Notes: generated from the letters alone by a model not told the origin. DNA of 64,000 nt from Anoplolepis gracilipes (GCF_047496725.1 NC_132972.1:2348001-2412000), one strand, 5' to 3'. Shown: positions 43,701 through 58,186, numbered from the stretch's first letter. Translations and numbers: made by a program.

Positions 43701-46700
43701 TCATATGTAAATGTTTGTTTTAATTTTACTTTTAAAAACTCTAGCTCGCTGATTTATTAGAATAGAAATGTAAAATAGAAAAATGGTAAATATATACTTA
43801 TTGGTACGTGGCAAGATGTGAGCGGGTCTCCAGTGTAACCGTAGAGGCAGCTGCAAGATGGCTGATGATTATAAACTTGGCATTGCGCGTTAATTCCGCA
43901 TGCTCCTACACAGGGATCCTTGCACTTGTTGTTAATGCAAGCCTTCGTGTGAGCGCAATCCGAATTCTGTACGCATTCCGGTCTGCAACCCTCGTACGGA
44001 TCACCGGTATAATCGGGCAAACAGGTACAAGAGCCCGCGCCGTTACGCTCTTTACATACGGCATTTGCGCCGCATGGCGAAGGATCGCATGGCAATTGCG
44101 CTGGGAAAACAGCTGTAAGAAACAGCGAAGAAATATTCAGAATGCATATTTTAATAAATCGAGTATTCGTTTGAAAATCTCTTACCTTTGGCGCAGCCTG
44201 AGAAAGGATCACCTTCGTAGCCGTCATAACATTGACATATAGGTCGATGATTCTGCACCGCACAATTCGTGTTGAAACCGCATGATCCAACGCACGGATC
44301 CAGACATTTCTTTTGAATACAAGCCAAAGAACTGATGCAATCTTGATCGATAACGCACTCTGGTCTGCAATTCGGTGGCGCTCCAAACATACCGCTGATG
44401 CACGTGCATATAGGATGATCTTCTTGGACGCGACAATCAGCGTTGGGTCCGCAAGGCGATGGCAAACAAGGATTTATAGTGGTTGGCGGTAAAGGTTCTG
44501 AAAATAGTATGATACATTTAAATATGTTTCAAAAATTTTTTGCATGTAGAAATGTATTTAATACAATAAATATATTATTTATTTACTTTATAAAAAAATT
44601 AAATTCTATAGAAATTTTATATAATTCATTTCATAGATAGTATATAATTATAATATAAAGATCTCTCCTTGCGCTGTATATTTGAAAATTGGAAAATCAA
44701 ACTTGATTTAATATTTTAATTATTAATTGAGTATTATTTACTTTGCGGTTAATAATTAACAATATATGCCATTATTGATTAATAATATATAAACAAAATT
44801 CATATATTTCTTATTTGATAGATTAATTACTGAAGTTTGTTAACACGATGTATCATTACCTTCCTTAGCGCAATGAGTAAATGGATCACCGATGTACTGA
44901 CGAGGACAACTACAGATAGGATTGTGATTGATGACTTGGCAATCGGCATTCAAGCCGCACAATCCCGGGCAAGGATCATTACATTTTTGGTTAATACAAG
45001 CCAGATGAATCGGGCATTCCGTGCTGACGAGACACTCTGGACGGCAACGCGGTGGAGTACCCTGATAACCCGGACTACAAGAGCAAACTGCACGATCGTT
45101 CATCACACGGCAAATACTATGAGGACCGCATGGTGATGGCATACATGGATTCTGATCTGGTACTACTGTAAAAAAATATAATCAAATCAGACTTCTTTCT
45201 ATATTATTATTATTGTTTTTACGGTCAATATAAATTAACTGTATATAATTTTAGTCATATATACATCTTAAAATAGAATGTTTGACAAATAGAGATGTAG
45301 AAAAGTTTTTAAATAATATATAATTAATTGTAAGTATAAATCTGACGCTTTTTTTTGTCATGTAAACGTATTAACGTAGTACTGTATATAGTTGATAAGA
45401 AACAAAATAAATATGCAAAGTATATCAATTGAGAGAAATGTCTACATACATGGTTTCTCCACTTTGCAGGCTCTGAACGGATCGCCGGTGTATCCTGGCA
45501 AGCAAGAGCACATCGGAAGATGATTGACGACTTCACAGTGTGCATTTGCACCGCATACACCTGGACAAGGATCTCTACAGTGCTGATTGAAGCAAGCCAG
45601 GTGACTCTCGCAATCATGATTAACAATACATTCGGCTTCGCAACCGTCTATATAAGGATTGCCAATAAACGGAGGTATGCATGTGCATTTAGCTATGCCG
45701 TCGATCGCCGTGCAAATGGCGTTTTTGCCGCAGGGTGACAGTAGACAAGGATCATATGGTTCCGCTGGCCGTGCTACACATAACAATTAATCAACCATTT
45801 TGTTGACTATAACATTCTTGATTCTGATCATCATTTAGGTTAATTATTATAAAAAATTGCAAAATATTTTTATAATATTATAAATTTGAAGAAATATATT
45901 TAAGAAAAATTAAAAAAAAACAGCAAAAAATAAAATAAAACTTTTCAAGAATTTATATTTTCTAAGAATCAATAGCTTCTTTATATTTAAAAAACTATTA
46001 AATATTTGTAATATTTGCTATGTTTAGTAAATATTCTCTTTAATCGATATAATTTGAGTCGCTGGTAATAATTACCTCCGCAACTCTTGTATGGATTTCC
46101 AATCATCAGATCCGGACAGTAACAAGGTGGTACTCTCGTGCTGTTGCATCTCGCTCCAAAACCGCATGGATTAAATTCGCATTGATCGGCTTTCGGTACG
46201 CATCCTCGAATAGTGTTCGGGCTTTCGATATATCCAGGTAGACAGGTACACTTTGCAAAGCCATTCTCCAATACGGAACAGCGAGTATTGGGACCGCACG
46301 GAGAAGGATCGCAGGAAGTTCTGGGAAGTGCACAGGGGGAGTGCGGTGGATGTCCTTCGTATCCTGGCAAACAGAAGCATTTCACTTGTCCATTAACCAC
46401 TCGGCAACCCGAGTTAGCACCGCAAGGATTGCTATCGCATTGATCGCCTTCAGGAACTATAAACACATTAAAAAATCGATTTATTAGAAAAATATTTATT
46501 TTCACATTTTGCAATAATATTTCTATGCAAGATAAATTATCTATATATTTATAAACAGGAGTATATATAAATAAGATCGTTATAATATTCCATAAAAATT
46601 TATACATACTGCATTGCTCGAACGGACTTCCTGTTAGACCTTTTGGACAGAAACAGACGGGATTTCCATTATCATTTTCGCACAATGCATTCAAACCGCA

Positions 46701-49700
46701 AGGATTTGGAACGCAAGGATCGGAAATTGATATCTCATGGCAACCAATATGAGGATTTCCTTGATATCCTGGAAGACATGTACACTGAGCTTGATGGTTA
46801 CTCGAGATGCATTTTGTATTTTCTCCGCAGTCAAATTCGATGCAAGGATTAATACACTGTCTATTGAGCCGATCGCAGTATTTATTCGGAGGGCAGTCTT
46901 CGTTATATTGGCAAATATTCTTGGCTTCTTCTTCTAAAATGATAAAGATATGCGCTAATTTTAATATCAATTTACCTATATAAATTTGAAACAAATTCAT
47001 CTTTCATCGAATCATTCTATAATTTTATAATAATTTTATAATTTATAGGTGTATTAATAATCTTTATTATAGATTCTCGCACTAATTTATTACTTTAAAT
47101 AATAACTGAGATAAAATAACATTGACTTGTATATATTTTTAATTTATACATTGTTGTATAATTTTATATTCGTTTTTTATATCGTCAAAACTTACGCAAA
47201 TCACAATAGGAGAATCCGTTTCCATGATAGCCTTCTTCACAACTGCAATCTGCTCCATGATTCGTGTTAATACAAACAGCATGTTCCGCGCAAGGATTTC
47301 GAACTAGACACGGCTCCTGGCAGGTATTTCCGATGCACGCTTCTGTCAGCGGACAATCTCTGTTGCTAGTGCAACCCGCTAAAGAAAGAGTGAGAAAGCC
47401 CATATAGCCCCAGAAAGTGTAGTGCACGAGTTATAGAATTTGAAATGGAAGAAATTTTCTTTGCGTAGCATGTGTGTGATTCTTTCCTTTTTTTCTATCG
47501 GAACATTAATTTTTCTTGTACATGTGCGAAAAGTATGCAAATTAGGAGAAAAACATTCTCCTAAATAAAGGAAAGACATAATATATATTTTGAAGAGATC
47601 ATTTGTCGTGATCATGCACGATATTTTTAACAGTATTATTATTAAATTTTTTGTGCTTTTTTTAAAAGAAAGAAGAATCTTATGTATATAATTTGCAAAA
47701 TATGTATATGAAAGAAGAATCTTATGTATATAATTTGCCAAATATGTACGTGAGATATACATATATACAGTACATACATATTTACAAATCTTTCGACGGC
47801 TATAAATGATTAAAAAGAAAATTAGACGCATCCAGACATGATGTTGATTCTCGTACGAACCTTTCACGCACGTGTTTGTTGACGGATCGCATTGCATACC
47901 GGGTGGACAATAAGGACACTCCGCTTCATTGCTTTCCACTAAAAGAATTATATAAAGTAATGATTTTTTTCGAAAATGAATATACATATGTAAAATGTTA
48001 TTTGACTTAATCGTGAACCTTACCTTTAACACAGACTGGTCTGTGATATTGAACGTGACAAGCTTCGACAAAGTCGCATGGATTACCCAAGTTGCAAGGA
48101 TTCACGCATTGTTGATTCACGCAAGCCAATTGGATGGGGCAGTCGGTATGCGTTGTGCATTTCACGTCTAACGGAACAGATGCACATTAGATGCGGAAAT
48201 TAATGAGCAAAACAAGAGCAATTGTAGAATGTTAATATACACGTCCCAACAGAAAATCTATTTGGTCTAATCTTTAATCACTATGTCTTGGTATACTGTA
48301 TAAAAAAACATAGCTATAACATTTTACTTAAGTTTATCATATAGGCATTGCGCCAATATGCAATACGTAAACATAAACAAAAACAATGTACTTTTTCCTT
48401 TATGAGACATGTAATATTTGTGTTATATGTGTCGAGTATAAGACAGCAACTAAGAGACATTGATGCGTCTACTTTAAAGTAAAATTTTCTTTTGTGATTA
48501 CAGTTTATATTATTTACAATAACATTGACCTTGTGACAAGGGTTTCTTTATATGCAGTAGTGGATAGAGTGCGTAAAAGGCGATTTCCCTTGAGCATAGA
48601 TGATACAAATTGTTGCAGTTTATTACATGTTAGATAGCTGTAAAACACAAAAAATCGTGCAGAAGCGTGTTAATATACATAATCATGCAAAGAGCGCTAA
48701 TGCAGCAGTCCTCGTCTGCATTTGGGAAGACAGTGTCTGACTGTCTATTAACAATTTTCGGCACGGCCATCATACGGGATATAGACAGGTGTTCGATTTA
48801 CGCGCCGCTTTTTACCGCCCTTATGATAACAATGGCATTCTCTCATTCATTAGACAGATGAGCCATTTCGTGAAACGATCGATCATTCAGCAAGCAATGT
48901 TTACACTCTCCAGAATTGGTTGCTTCCAATTTTTATCTGGATAATAACCGGCTCACATCGGAGGAAGTTTGTAGAGAAGATCGGTATGACAGTGACACAT
49001 AAAATGATACCACAATTACAAAACTCCCGACGAGAAAAATTTTTACCTGGGAGTATGCTACAATTAGACGTACTCTGCTCTGATTCTAAGCACACAGGCC
49101 GATGTTTCAGAACGTCGCATAAAATATTCTCTGGGCATGGATTATTGGCCTTACACGGATTCTGGCATAGATGATCCACGCAAGTCTCGCATTCTGTACA
49201 ATCTGTATCCAAGTTGCAAATTATATCTGTTTTATTCCAAGCAATTTCACGCGTAGTGGATTGTTCTGTAGAATATTGCATTGTTGTATACTGTTCTGTT
49301 GTAAAATGTTCTATTGTAACGTGTTGCTCAGGCTTATATTGTTCCGTAGTCGAGTATTGTTCTGTAGATTTTTCAAATGTAGTGAGATTCTCTACAGTAG
49401 AATATTCTTCTGTAGAATATTCAGTTGTATCATGTTGTTTTGTAGTAGAGGGTGTTTGCGTAGATGTGGTGAACGGTTCTTCTGTAATAGAGTGCTCTTC
49501 TGTAGGATATTCAAAGGTACTGTATTGTCCTGTAGTAGAGATTTGTTCTGTAGAATGTTCAGATATAGTGCGTTGTTCTGTAGGCTGCTTCGTTGTCTCA
49601 AACTGTTCTGTAATAAAATTTTCGTCTGTACTATAACGTTCTGTAATGGAAGTCTGTTCTGTCGATTCTCTAATCGTAGTATATTTTATCGAAGTAGTAG

Positions 49701-52700
49701 ATTCTTCCGTAGGTTGTTGTGATGTTTTAAACTGTTCCGTAGTAGAATATTCTTCCGTAAAATATTCAGGAGTACGATATTGTTGTTCCGTAGTTGAAAC
49801 TCGTTCAGGTTGTGTAAATGTAGTGTATTGCTGAGTAGTCTGCTCTGATGTGGTAGGCTGTTCTGTGGAACCTTCTTCTGTGATATGTTCTGATGTGCCA
49901 TAATGTTCTGTAGTAGAAATATATTCTGTAAATTCTTCGGTGTATTCTTTCGAAGTAGTGTATCGTTCTGTAGGTTGCTGCGACGTACTGAATTGTTTTA
50001 TTGTAGAATATTCAGGAGTGCTATATTGTTTCGTAGTCGAAATCTGTCCTGTAAGTTGTGCAAGTGTAGTGTATTGTTCTGTAGTCTGTTTTGATGTCGT
50101 AGGCTGTTCTGTGGAACCTTCTTCTGTGATATGTTCTGTAAATTCTTCGGTGTATTGTTTCGAAGTAGTGTATCGTTCTGTAGGTTGCTGCGACGTACTG
50201 AATTGTTTTACTGTAGAATATTCAGGAGTGCTATATTGTTTCGTAGTCGAAATCTGTTCTGTAGGGTGTGCAAGTGTAGTGTATTGTTCTGTAGTCTGTT
50301 CTGATGTCGTAGGCTGTTCTGTGGAACCTTCTTCTGTGGTATGTTCTGATGTGCCATAATGTTCTGTAAATTCTTCGGTGTATTGTTTCGAAGTAGTGTA
50401 TTGTTCTGTAGGTTGCTGCGACGTACTGAATTGTTTTACTGTAGAATATTCAGGAGTGCTATATTGTTTCGTAGTCGAAATCTGTTCTGTAGGTTGTGCA
50501 AGTGTAGTGTATTGTTCTGTAGTCTGTTCTGATGTTGTAGGCTGTTCTGTGGAACCTTTTTCTGTAGTATATTCCGATGTGCCATGTTCTGTAGTAGAAA
50601 TATATTTTGTAGATTCTTCGGCGTACTGTGTCGAAGTAGTGTATTGTTCTGTAAATTGTGGCGACGTCCCGAAGAGTTTTGTTGTGGAGTATTCTTCTGT
50701 AGAAAATTCTGATGTTGTGTATTGTTCAGTAGTAGCAATCTGTTCTGTAGGTTGTTCGGGTGTAGTGTATTGTTTCAAAGTAGTGTACTGTTCTGTAGGT
50801 TGTTCTGTTCTTTCAAACTGTTTCGTAGAATATTCTTCTGTAAATTGAGCTGTAGTTTGTTCAGTGATAGCAAATTGCTCTGTTGTAGAAATATCAGTGC
50901 TCTTCTGAGTAATTGCTTCGTTTGTCGTAGGTATAGGAGATTCAGATGTAATTACTGATAACGGAGTAGTATCTTTTACATGTGACTCAGTAGTATGTAA
51001 CGATTCAGTCTCGACAGTGCTCGATTCTTGTGTAGTTTCTTTAGCACTTTCAATATTTATCGTAGACGTTTGCTCCAGGACATTCGGAGATGATACAGTA
51101 TAATCTGTTTGCATGGAAAACGTCGTAGTAATCATCGTGCTAGTATTTTCCACATATGGTTCAGTAATTTCTTCTAATGATTTTACTGTTAATTCTTTAG
51201 GTTCTGTGGTAGACGAATACTGTGTAGTAAAATATTGCGCTGTAGCTGTTGACGTTTCTCCAACATTTACACTAGGAACTTCTGTAGTAGGAACTATAGT
51301 TACATTCTCAGGAACTTCTGCAACGTTACTTCCTTCCGTCGATTTTGAACTTGTTGTTGTTTCGATGCCTTTATCAGAAATTGTGATATCAATAATGTCA
51401 GTACGATTAAATGTAAATGGAATAGTAGTTGTTTCAAATATTTCAGTTGTAAAATTTTTCTCATAATCAAATTCACTCTTTGTTGTCGCAGCTGTGGTGG
51501 AAAAAGATACATTTTCTGTGGTAATTTCTTCTGTAGGTGGAATAAGAGAAGTAGTTGTCGATTCAATTTCAGAAGTAATCGTACGTGCTGTAGTATATTC
51601 CGTTGAAGTTTCAATAAAATCGGTACTTTCGAATACTGAAGTGGTAAAACGACTAGACGTAACATTCTCTAAAATATCGTTTGTTGTTGCAGTCACAGTA
51701 TTGTTTGAAATATTAATTTCGGTTGCATTCAATATCGAAGATACACTTGTTGTAGGTTCCGAAAACTCGGTAACGATTTCTGTGAATGCGACTGTCGTAT
51801 CTGATACGCTTATCATTTCGGTAGTAATATTTCCCAATAAATTTTCAGTAATTTCGGTTAAAGGAACTGTACTTTTCTCCGTGTATACAACGATTGGTAC
51901 CTCCGTGGTGGAAATAGAAAGTGTAGACAGCGGAAGAGCGCTTGTTGTCGTTCGTAACGTAGTATGAACGGTTTCAGAAGATGCGTGATCTGAATCTATA
52001 GAACGTAATGTGGTTACGCCACTATATAAACAATGTTTATCGTTAGGATCGCAACTGCAAATCGGCCTGTGCGCTTCAACCCGACACTGAACTGCCAATT
52101 GACACTCGTTGATACAGGGATCAACGCAGGAGCTTTCGACGCAGGCTTGTACGTCACTGCAGTCATCATCGGACTCGCAAACTGGCTTAGGCATGGGGTG
52201 AAGAACTGCTGCGGATATAATATAACGTAAACATAATAACTGATAAAGTGGCAAAAAACTGAAATCGAGAAGCGATTTTAATTAAGCTACGCTACAGATC
52301 AGTTTACAGTTTATTTCAATTACTACAAATTAAGAGTTAGCATGCTCGCATCGTAATAGGTAAGCTGATTATCAGAAATATTATATATTTTTAGGTCTTT
52401 ACAGAGACAGATGTAACGGAAAAATCCTTCAGAATAAATCGGCAGAGGAAATCGGCAAAGTAGAGCGGGAGTTTAGGGTATAAGGAAGATATTTGTATTT
52501 GTAACTCGGAACCTGAAATATGTGTCCAGACAACAAAACAGAAAAAAAAATATGCACTTAACGCTTCATTGTAAAAAATAATTTCTTACGCGTTAAATGC
52601 AATTTCGTAAATATGTTAAATTAGTTACAAGCGATTATAAAAGGAAGAAAAAAAAAATACAAAATTTTAAGCATATTTTGCTGTCTAAACGATAAAAAGA

Positions 52701-54201
52701 CTGAAAAGTAGCAATTGTATGTCTCGTGTAAGGCCAGGCAATGTAAAGACGTGATAAAACGGCTAATGACAAGACTCAGACTAGTGTTTCTGAGAAATGG
52801 TGTTTACCTTTCATGCATCCGTATTTAGTATCTGGCACAAAGCCGGGGGGACAGAACTTGCAGATAGGCTTGTGCTCCTCCACGTAACAGGGGGCATCAG
52901 CCGGACAGGTGGAGTTTCTGCATGGGTCCACGCAGCGATAGTTGCGGCACGCCAAGTCTGGAGAGCAGCCACTGTCTCGCAGGCATATGGAGAGGGAGGG
53001 ATTGCAGTTTTTGGTGCAAATGCACACGGGACGATGGTCCAGGACATCGCAGGTTTTATCGGCCGGGCACGGTCTTTTGTTTCGCACGTTACAGGGATTC
53101 TGACATTTCCCATTGACGCACGCGGCGTTCGACGGGCAATCAAAGTCCCTTGAGCAGGTAAGCGTGTCAGGGGCGCAGGTCAATTCTCCGATTTCGTTGA
53201 CCACGAAGCCGTATTTGCAAACGCACGTAGGCTTGCGATTCCGTACCTGACATCTCTTGTTGACTTCGCAGGTATACCGATAACTCAAACACGGATCGCG
53301 ACACTCGCCTGTCTGGGAATGGCAGGAGAGACTCTCCGGACAGTCGTGGTCGGAGGAACAACCGATGCTCGGCGTAGGTTTAGGATTGAGCGTATCGCAT
53401 TTAGAATCTGGATGGCAGGCCGTATGGGGCATGCCGATATAGCACTGCGGGCACGAGCAACGCGGCTTGTGCAGAACCACTCGGCACAGAGCATTGATCC
53501 CACAGGCACCGCGTAGCGCGCACGGGTCCAGACATTGTAGATTTATGCAGGCTTTTTCATTGGGGCACTCTAAGTCGCTGGTGCATTCGCGCTCTATTGT
53601 CACACGATAGTGGTGTAGTTGAACGGTGTAGAGTCAGTCGTGGTGGGTCGTGGGTGGGACAGGAAAAAAAAAGAAAAAAGCATTTATAAGAACTGTGAAA
53701 AGAAACTTTCTCACAAATAACATAAACCACATGCTTTGTATTTATATATGATGAAAGTAGGGTAGCTCTGTGAAGAAGTATAGAGTAAATAAAAACGACT
53801 TTATACTTTATCAAAATATATCTTCTCGGAGAAATTACAACGGCAAGCAGCGATATTTACAACACAAGCCCCCACAGATTTCAGAATAGAAAGAAATAAT
53901 AAAACCCGTGAATATCAGCAAATATCAAGCATGGGTATATGAGAATGTCCCTTTCGCAGTTCCCAATCTGTACTAATCCTAAAATATAGAAATATATATA
54001 GATATATATATATATATATATATGGTGGTCGATTGTAAATGTGTACCTCCTTATATTCAAGTGGCACTATAATGTAAACGAGTACACATCCTCAAGACAG
54101 ATTGGATACTGAAATAAACATTCTACATATAAAATTATGTGTGAGACATGTGTGAGATTCGTGTTCTTTCTCAATCAAAAATTATGTACAGTATGTCTTA
54201 T

Positions 54202-54248
<47 letters not shown>

Positions 54249-57200
54249 GTATATCGTATATCTTATATTGTATATATATATATATGTACACTTGTATATA
54301 ATGTTGTATTCTCTTTGCTGTGAGTAAATATATATGTATAAATATCCAGTATGGCGATTGTATACTGCTCCAATCACATCTGTCTCTCAATGTTAACGAT
54401 TTCACTCGATTAATATGTCTATGTATTATTTTTAAAAATCCTACTAGACGATACATGGTTATTCTACGGACCATGTTCCTGTGATTGTCAGTATTGCTCG
54501 CTAGTCACAAATGCTGTACATAAAATTAATCAATCTGCTCGGTTAAAAAGTTAGTAATAGGCTGTATTTTCCTACCTGTTGTGCACTCGATATCAGGTGA
54601 TCCGCTAGTACCTGGTGGACATCGGCAGACAAATATAGCTCCATCCCGGATGCACTCGGCGTTCTTTCCACATCCATTCGTACGACAGTCTCCTAAATCT
54701 CTATCCGAGCTACCTGTATCAGCAAATTATCAATGACGCTAGTGATTGCAGAAATAAATAACGAATATCAATTGTTTTGCTAGGATTTTGCTGAAATATT
54801 TTTGAAATATTGTATATAATCATATTCTTCCTATTTCATATGTTATTTATTAAAAAAAAATTATAAAAACGCATAAAATTTTTCTTCGCGTTTTCTCTTT
54901 CGACATGGATCGAGCACTCTTATTTCTTTTATTAATATATATCTTATTAAATCGTTTTATTAAAATAAAAAAGAAAATAAAATAATACGTACATGCATGC
55001 ATCGGATCGCCCGATGGATAGTTTGATGGGCAATAACATTGCGGTTGATTCTTATAAATTCGACAAGCCGCATTAACACCGCAACGAGTGTCCTTGCAGA
55101 GATCGCCATCGCAGAGGCACACTTGATGTGGATCACCGCGGCATCCCGGATCACACGTACATTCGAATCCATTTAAAGTCTCTCGGCATTTAGCGTTAAC
55201 ACCGCAAGGCCTTCGTAGACATTCGTCTCCGCCTGGAAATGATCATAGTACGTGTATGTATGTATATATGAAATTGTTTCCTTCTACGAATATATAATTT
55301 TTACATAAACATAATATGTAAATTACCTTTCTTGCAATTGATCTTTGGATTGCCAAAGTGTCCCGGTGGACATGAACACTGCGCCTTTCTGTTGACCACT
55401 CGACATTGTGCGTTGAAGCCACAAACGCCATGCTGTAAGCACGGATTTGTGCAGACTCCGTACTCGCTGCAATGCTTGTTCGGTTCGCAATCGTTGTCGT
55501 GACGGCACTCCAGTTGATAGCATTCCTGGCTCGGCTCGCCCTGATAGCCTTCCGGACATAAGCAGACCGCGCGATGATTCGAGACACGGCAGAGTGCGTT
55601 TATTCCGCAAGGTGATCCATGAGCGGAACATGGATTTTCGCATTGACCATTCGTGCACGACAACGATGACGGGCAGTCGGAATGAGTACGACAACCGATC
55701 AGGCACAAACCTCCATCGCATATGTAGCCCTTTATTTAATAAAAGAAAGATGCGCACAATTTTTTGAATAATATATATTAACTTTTATATTAATATTTAA
55801 AAACAAAACAGACTTTAAAATTTTCAGAACTCACCTTTGGACAGGCGTTATTGATGTCGCACTTGATACGGCATTTGCCACTGTGACAAACCTCTCCGCA
55901 AGAACAGTCATTCTGATTATGGCAACTGGTAGTGCAGAAACCGATCTCGTCGCACTCGCATAAACCATCGCAAGGAATCATGGTCTTGGCACAATTGATC
56001 AACGCGTTGCCGTAATAGTTAGCAGGACAGTTACATTGAGCTACATGATTCACAACGCGACAGCCGGCACACTCTCCGCACGCCTTGCCACCCTCACATG
56101 GATCTGAAGATAACAATGCAATCAATTGCAAAATCGCTCGTAATTGAGAAGTCTAATTTTTACGATGTACATATATAATTTATAATATACATGTGTAACA
56201 GTATACTTACTTCTGCATTCATTGTTGATACAAGATTCATCACTTGGACACGTGTTATCACTGCGACATCCAATGTCGCACAGCCGATTGTGACATATTT
56301 GATTCGCAACGCAGTGATCATCGCTGTTGCATATAGCTTTACAGATACCGCCGTCGCACCGTTCATCGCTCAAACAGTTTGCATCGCTGAAAAAAATATA
56401 ACTATTTAATACGCATCGGAACATCGTAAGAATTTGTTCGTATCTGCCTGTGATCTCTTACCTTTTGCATGTTGAATAACAGGATCTGCCATAACATGTT
56501 TGTCCCGGTAAACATTCGAGTTCAGACGAGCAAGAAAGGAAAGCCTGCTTGCATCCGATACGAGCGTCTCCTATTAAAGGCGACGAACACGTGCAAATCT
56601 TTTGATGATTGACGGTCGTGCACTTGGCATTTACGCCGCAAGCACCAGCCAACGAGCATGGATCTGTAAAAATAAAAATAAGAAATAATGTATATTTATA
56701 CGCCTCTTGTTTATATAACAAATATAATCTACAGGAAACCAAAACCATAAATTTGGTAATTGGTTCTCGTTATAAAAAAAAAAAGAAAACTTTTATATAA
56801 AAAGGATATTAACAGAGAATTCTCACCTATACACTGATTGTTTATACACGCATAATTGTCCTGACACTCAATGTCCGCTCGACAACCGGAAACGCATACC
56901 AATCCCTCGCAGATCTCTCCACTCCTGCAATCTTCATCTCGTCTGCAGAGTGCTTTGCAGATACCGGAGCTGTCGCATCTCTCGTTGCTCAAGCAATTCG
57001 CATTAGTCGAGCATACAGATGTACATATACCGGCGACGCAAGCCATACCCACGGCGCATTCCCGATTGGTCGCACAGGTCGGACCAGGTGACCTCAGACA
57101 CGCAACCTTGGCTGTCGGATTCGGTATGAAGCCTGCAGGGCAGGAACATGTGGCGCGTTGGTTGAAGACGGTACACTTGGCGTTTGGTCCGCACGGCGTG

Positions 57201-58137
57201 CCCTCGCACGGATTCACGCACTTGTTGTCTGAGCACGCTTCGTTCGCGTTGCAATCCTCGTCGGCGCGACATCCGAATGTACACATATTGTTCAGGCAGA
57301 CGTGGCCCAGGAAGCAGTCATTGTCCAGTCGGCAGGTGAGTAAGCAGTTGCCGCGAATGCATTTTTCGTTCAACGCGCATTCATCATCGATGGTGCAGAT
57401 GGGCAAACAAACATTCTCGTGACAAGTTAGGCCTTTGTTGCAGTCCCCGCTTCCTAGACAGGACACTGGCACTGCGAGCACACAATGATGGAATATGGTA
57501 ATTTTGTAAGCACAATGACGAGAGATTGTTCTAATGATAAATGTTGAGAAAATGTATCTCGCACTTACATCTTACGCATTCCACTTCGGAGTTGCCGGTG
57601 AAACCTGGTGGACAGCTACACTGTTTAATGTGACTTCTCACTTTGCATTCGGCATTTATGCCACAGGATCCTCTCACGTCGCACGGATCCAAGCATTGTC
57701 CGTTCAAGCATACGTCTGACAAGTTGCATTCCTCGTCCGATTGACAAGATGCTAAAATAATATTGTTTATGTTATTAAATACGCTATATCTTTTCTACTG
57801 AAATTTCATATTTAAAGATTGTTTTTGCTTACGTCGACAAATGCCCTCGTAACAATAAGTATTGATCGAACAGTCAACGTGCGACGAACAAACCACTGGT
57901 TTCGGACGACAGCCTACGCTCAGATTATTCGGATCGCCTTCGTAATCGGCGCGACATTCGCAACTCGCGGCATGATTACTCGCAACACAATCTGCATTTG
58001 GACCACACCGGATACGTGCGCAGGTATCTAAAGTAACAAAGTTAAATAAGACATACATATCTTTTAAATATTATATAAATATTAAACATATTATATATAA
58101 TTTTTTATGTTTATATGTATATGTACATATATACATG

Positions 58138-58186
<49 letters not shown>

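Larger units (their letters stand above)
7846..44112 (-). repeat. dpy: Eleven six-cassette blocks (ABCDEF) of EGF-DPY-EGF exons
   Basis: Cassettes read in transcription order fall into six types. A: G(V/A)GSC loop and GNPYEGC. B: QAVCSC loop, about 303-321 nt. C: P(S/A)C(T/S)C with YIG.PPNC, 324-336 nt. D: shortened first EGF loop (NNGICTC) and NHxPMC, 297-309 nt. E: QAVCSC with NHNPICSC. F: SCSC loop, CISNSEC, SHTPMC, 315-321 nt. Blocks: 41556-44112, 38505-41460, 35605-38305, 28993-34158, 25857-28758, 23117-25638, 20120-23025, 16581-19176, 13043-16099, 10445-12843, 7846-10297. Coding length per block is 1881-1929 nt. Two blocks have fused exons at places that keep the order. I infer growth by duplication of whole six-exon blocks. 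Confidence 0.85.

Noticed and set aside
7846..44112. CRISPR-like or satellite array suggested by the regular spacing of about 300-nt repeats
   Set aside because: Repeats are protein-coding, diverged, separated by variable introns and grouped in six types; no short identical repeats with spacers.
48667..48861. Plus-strand 64-codon frame in the intron after exon 21
   Set aside because: No recognisable domain, poor context, and no neighbouring coding signal.
49171..51967. Long plus-strand open frames rich in Cys, Val and Ser opposite the mucin-like exon (for example 49171-49722, 49940-50359, 50378-50848, 51494-51967)
   Set aside because: They are antisense images of ACA/ACT/GAA/CAA-rich codons of exon 21; breaks follow the repeats, and no start context, splice sites or domain supports them.
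54175..54474. Minus-strand 99-codon frame in the intron between exons 19 and 20
   Set aside because: Half of it is a TA microsatellite translation and it lacks cysteine modules and matching splice sites.
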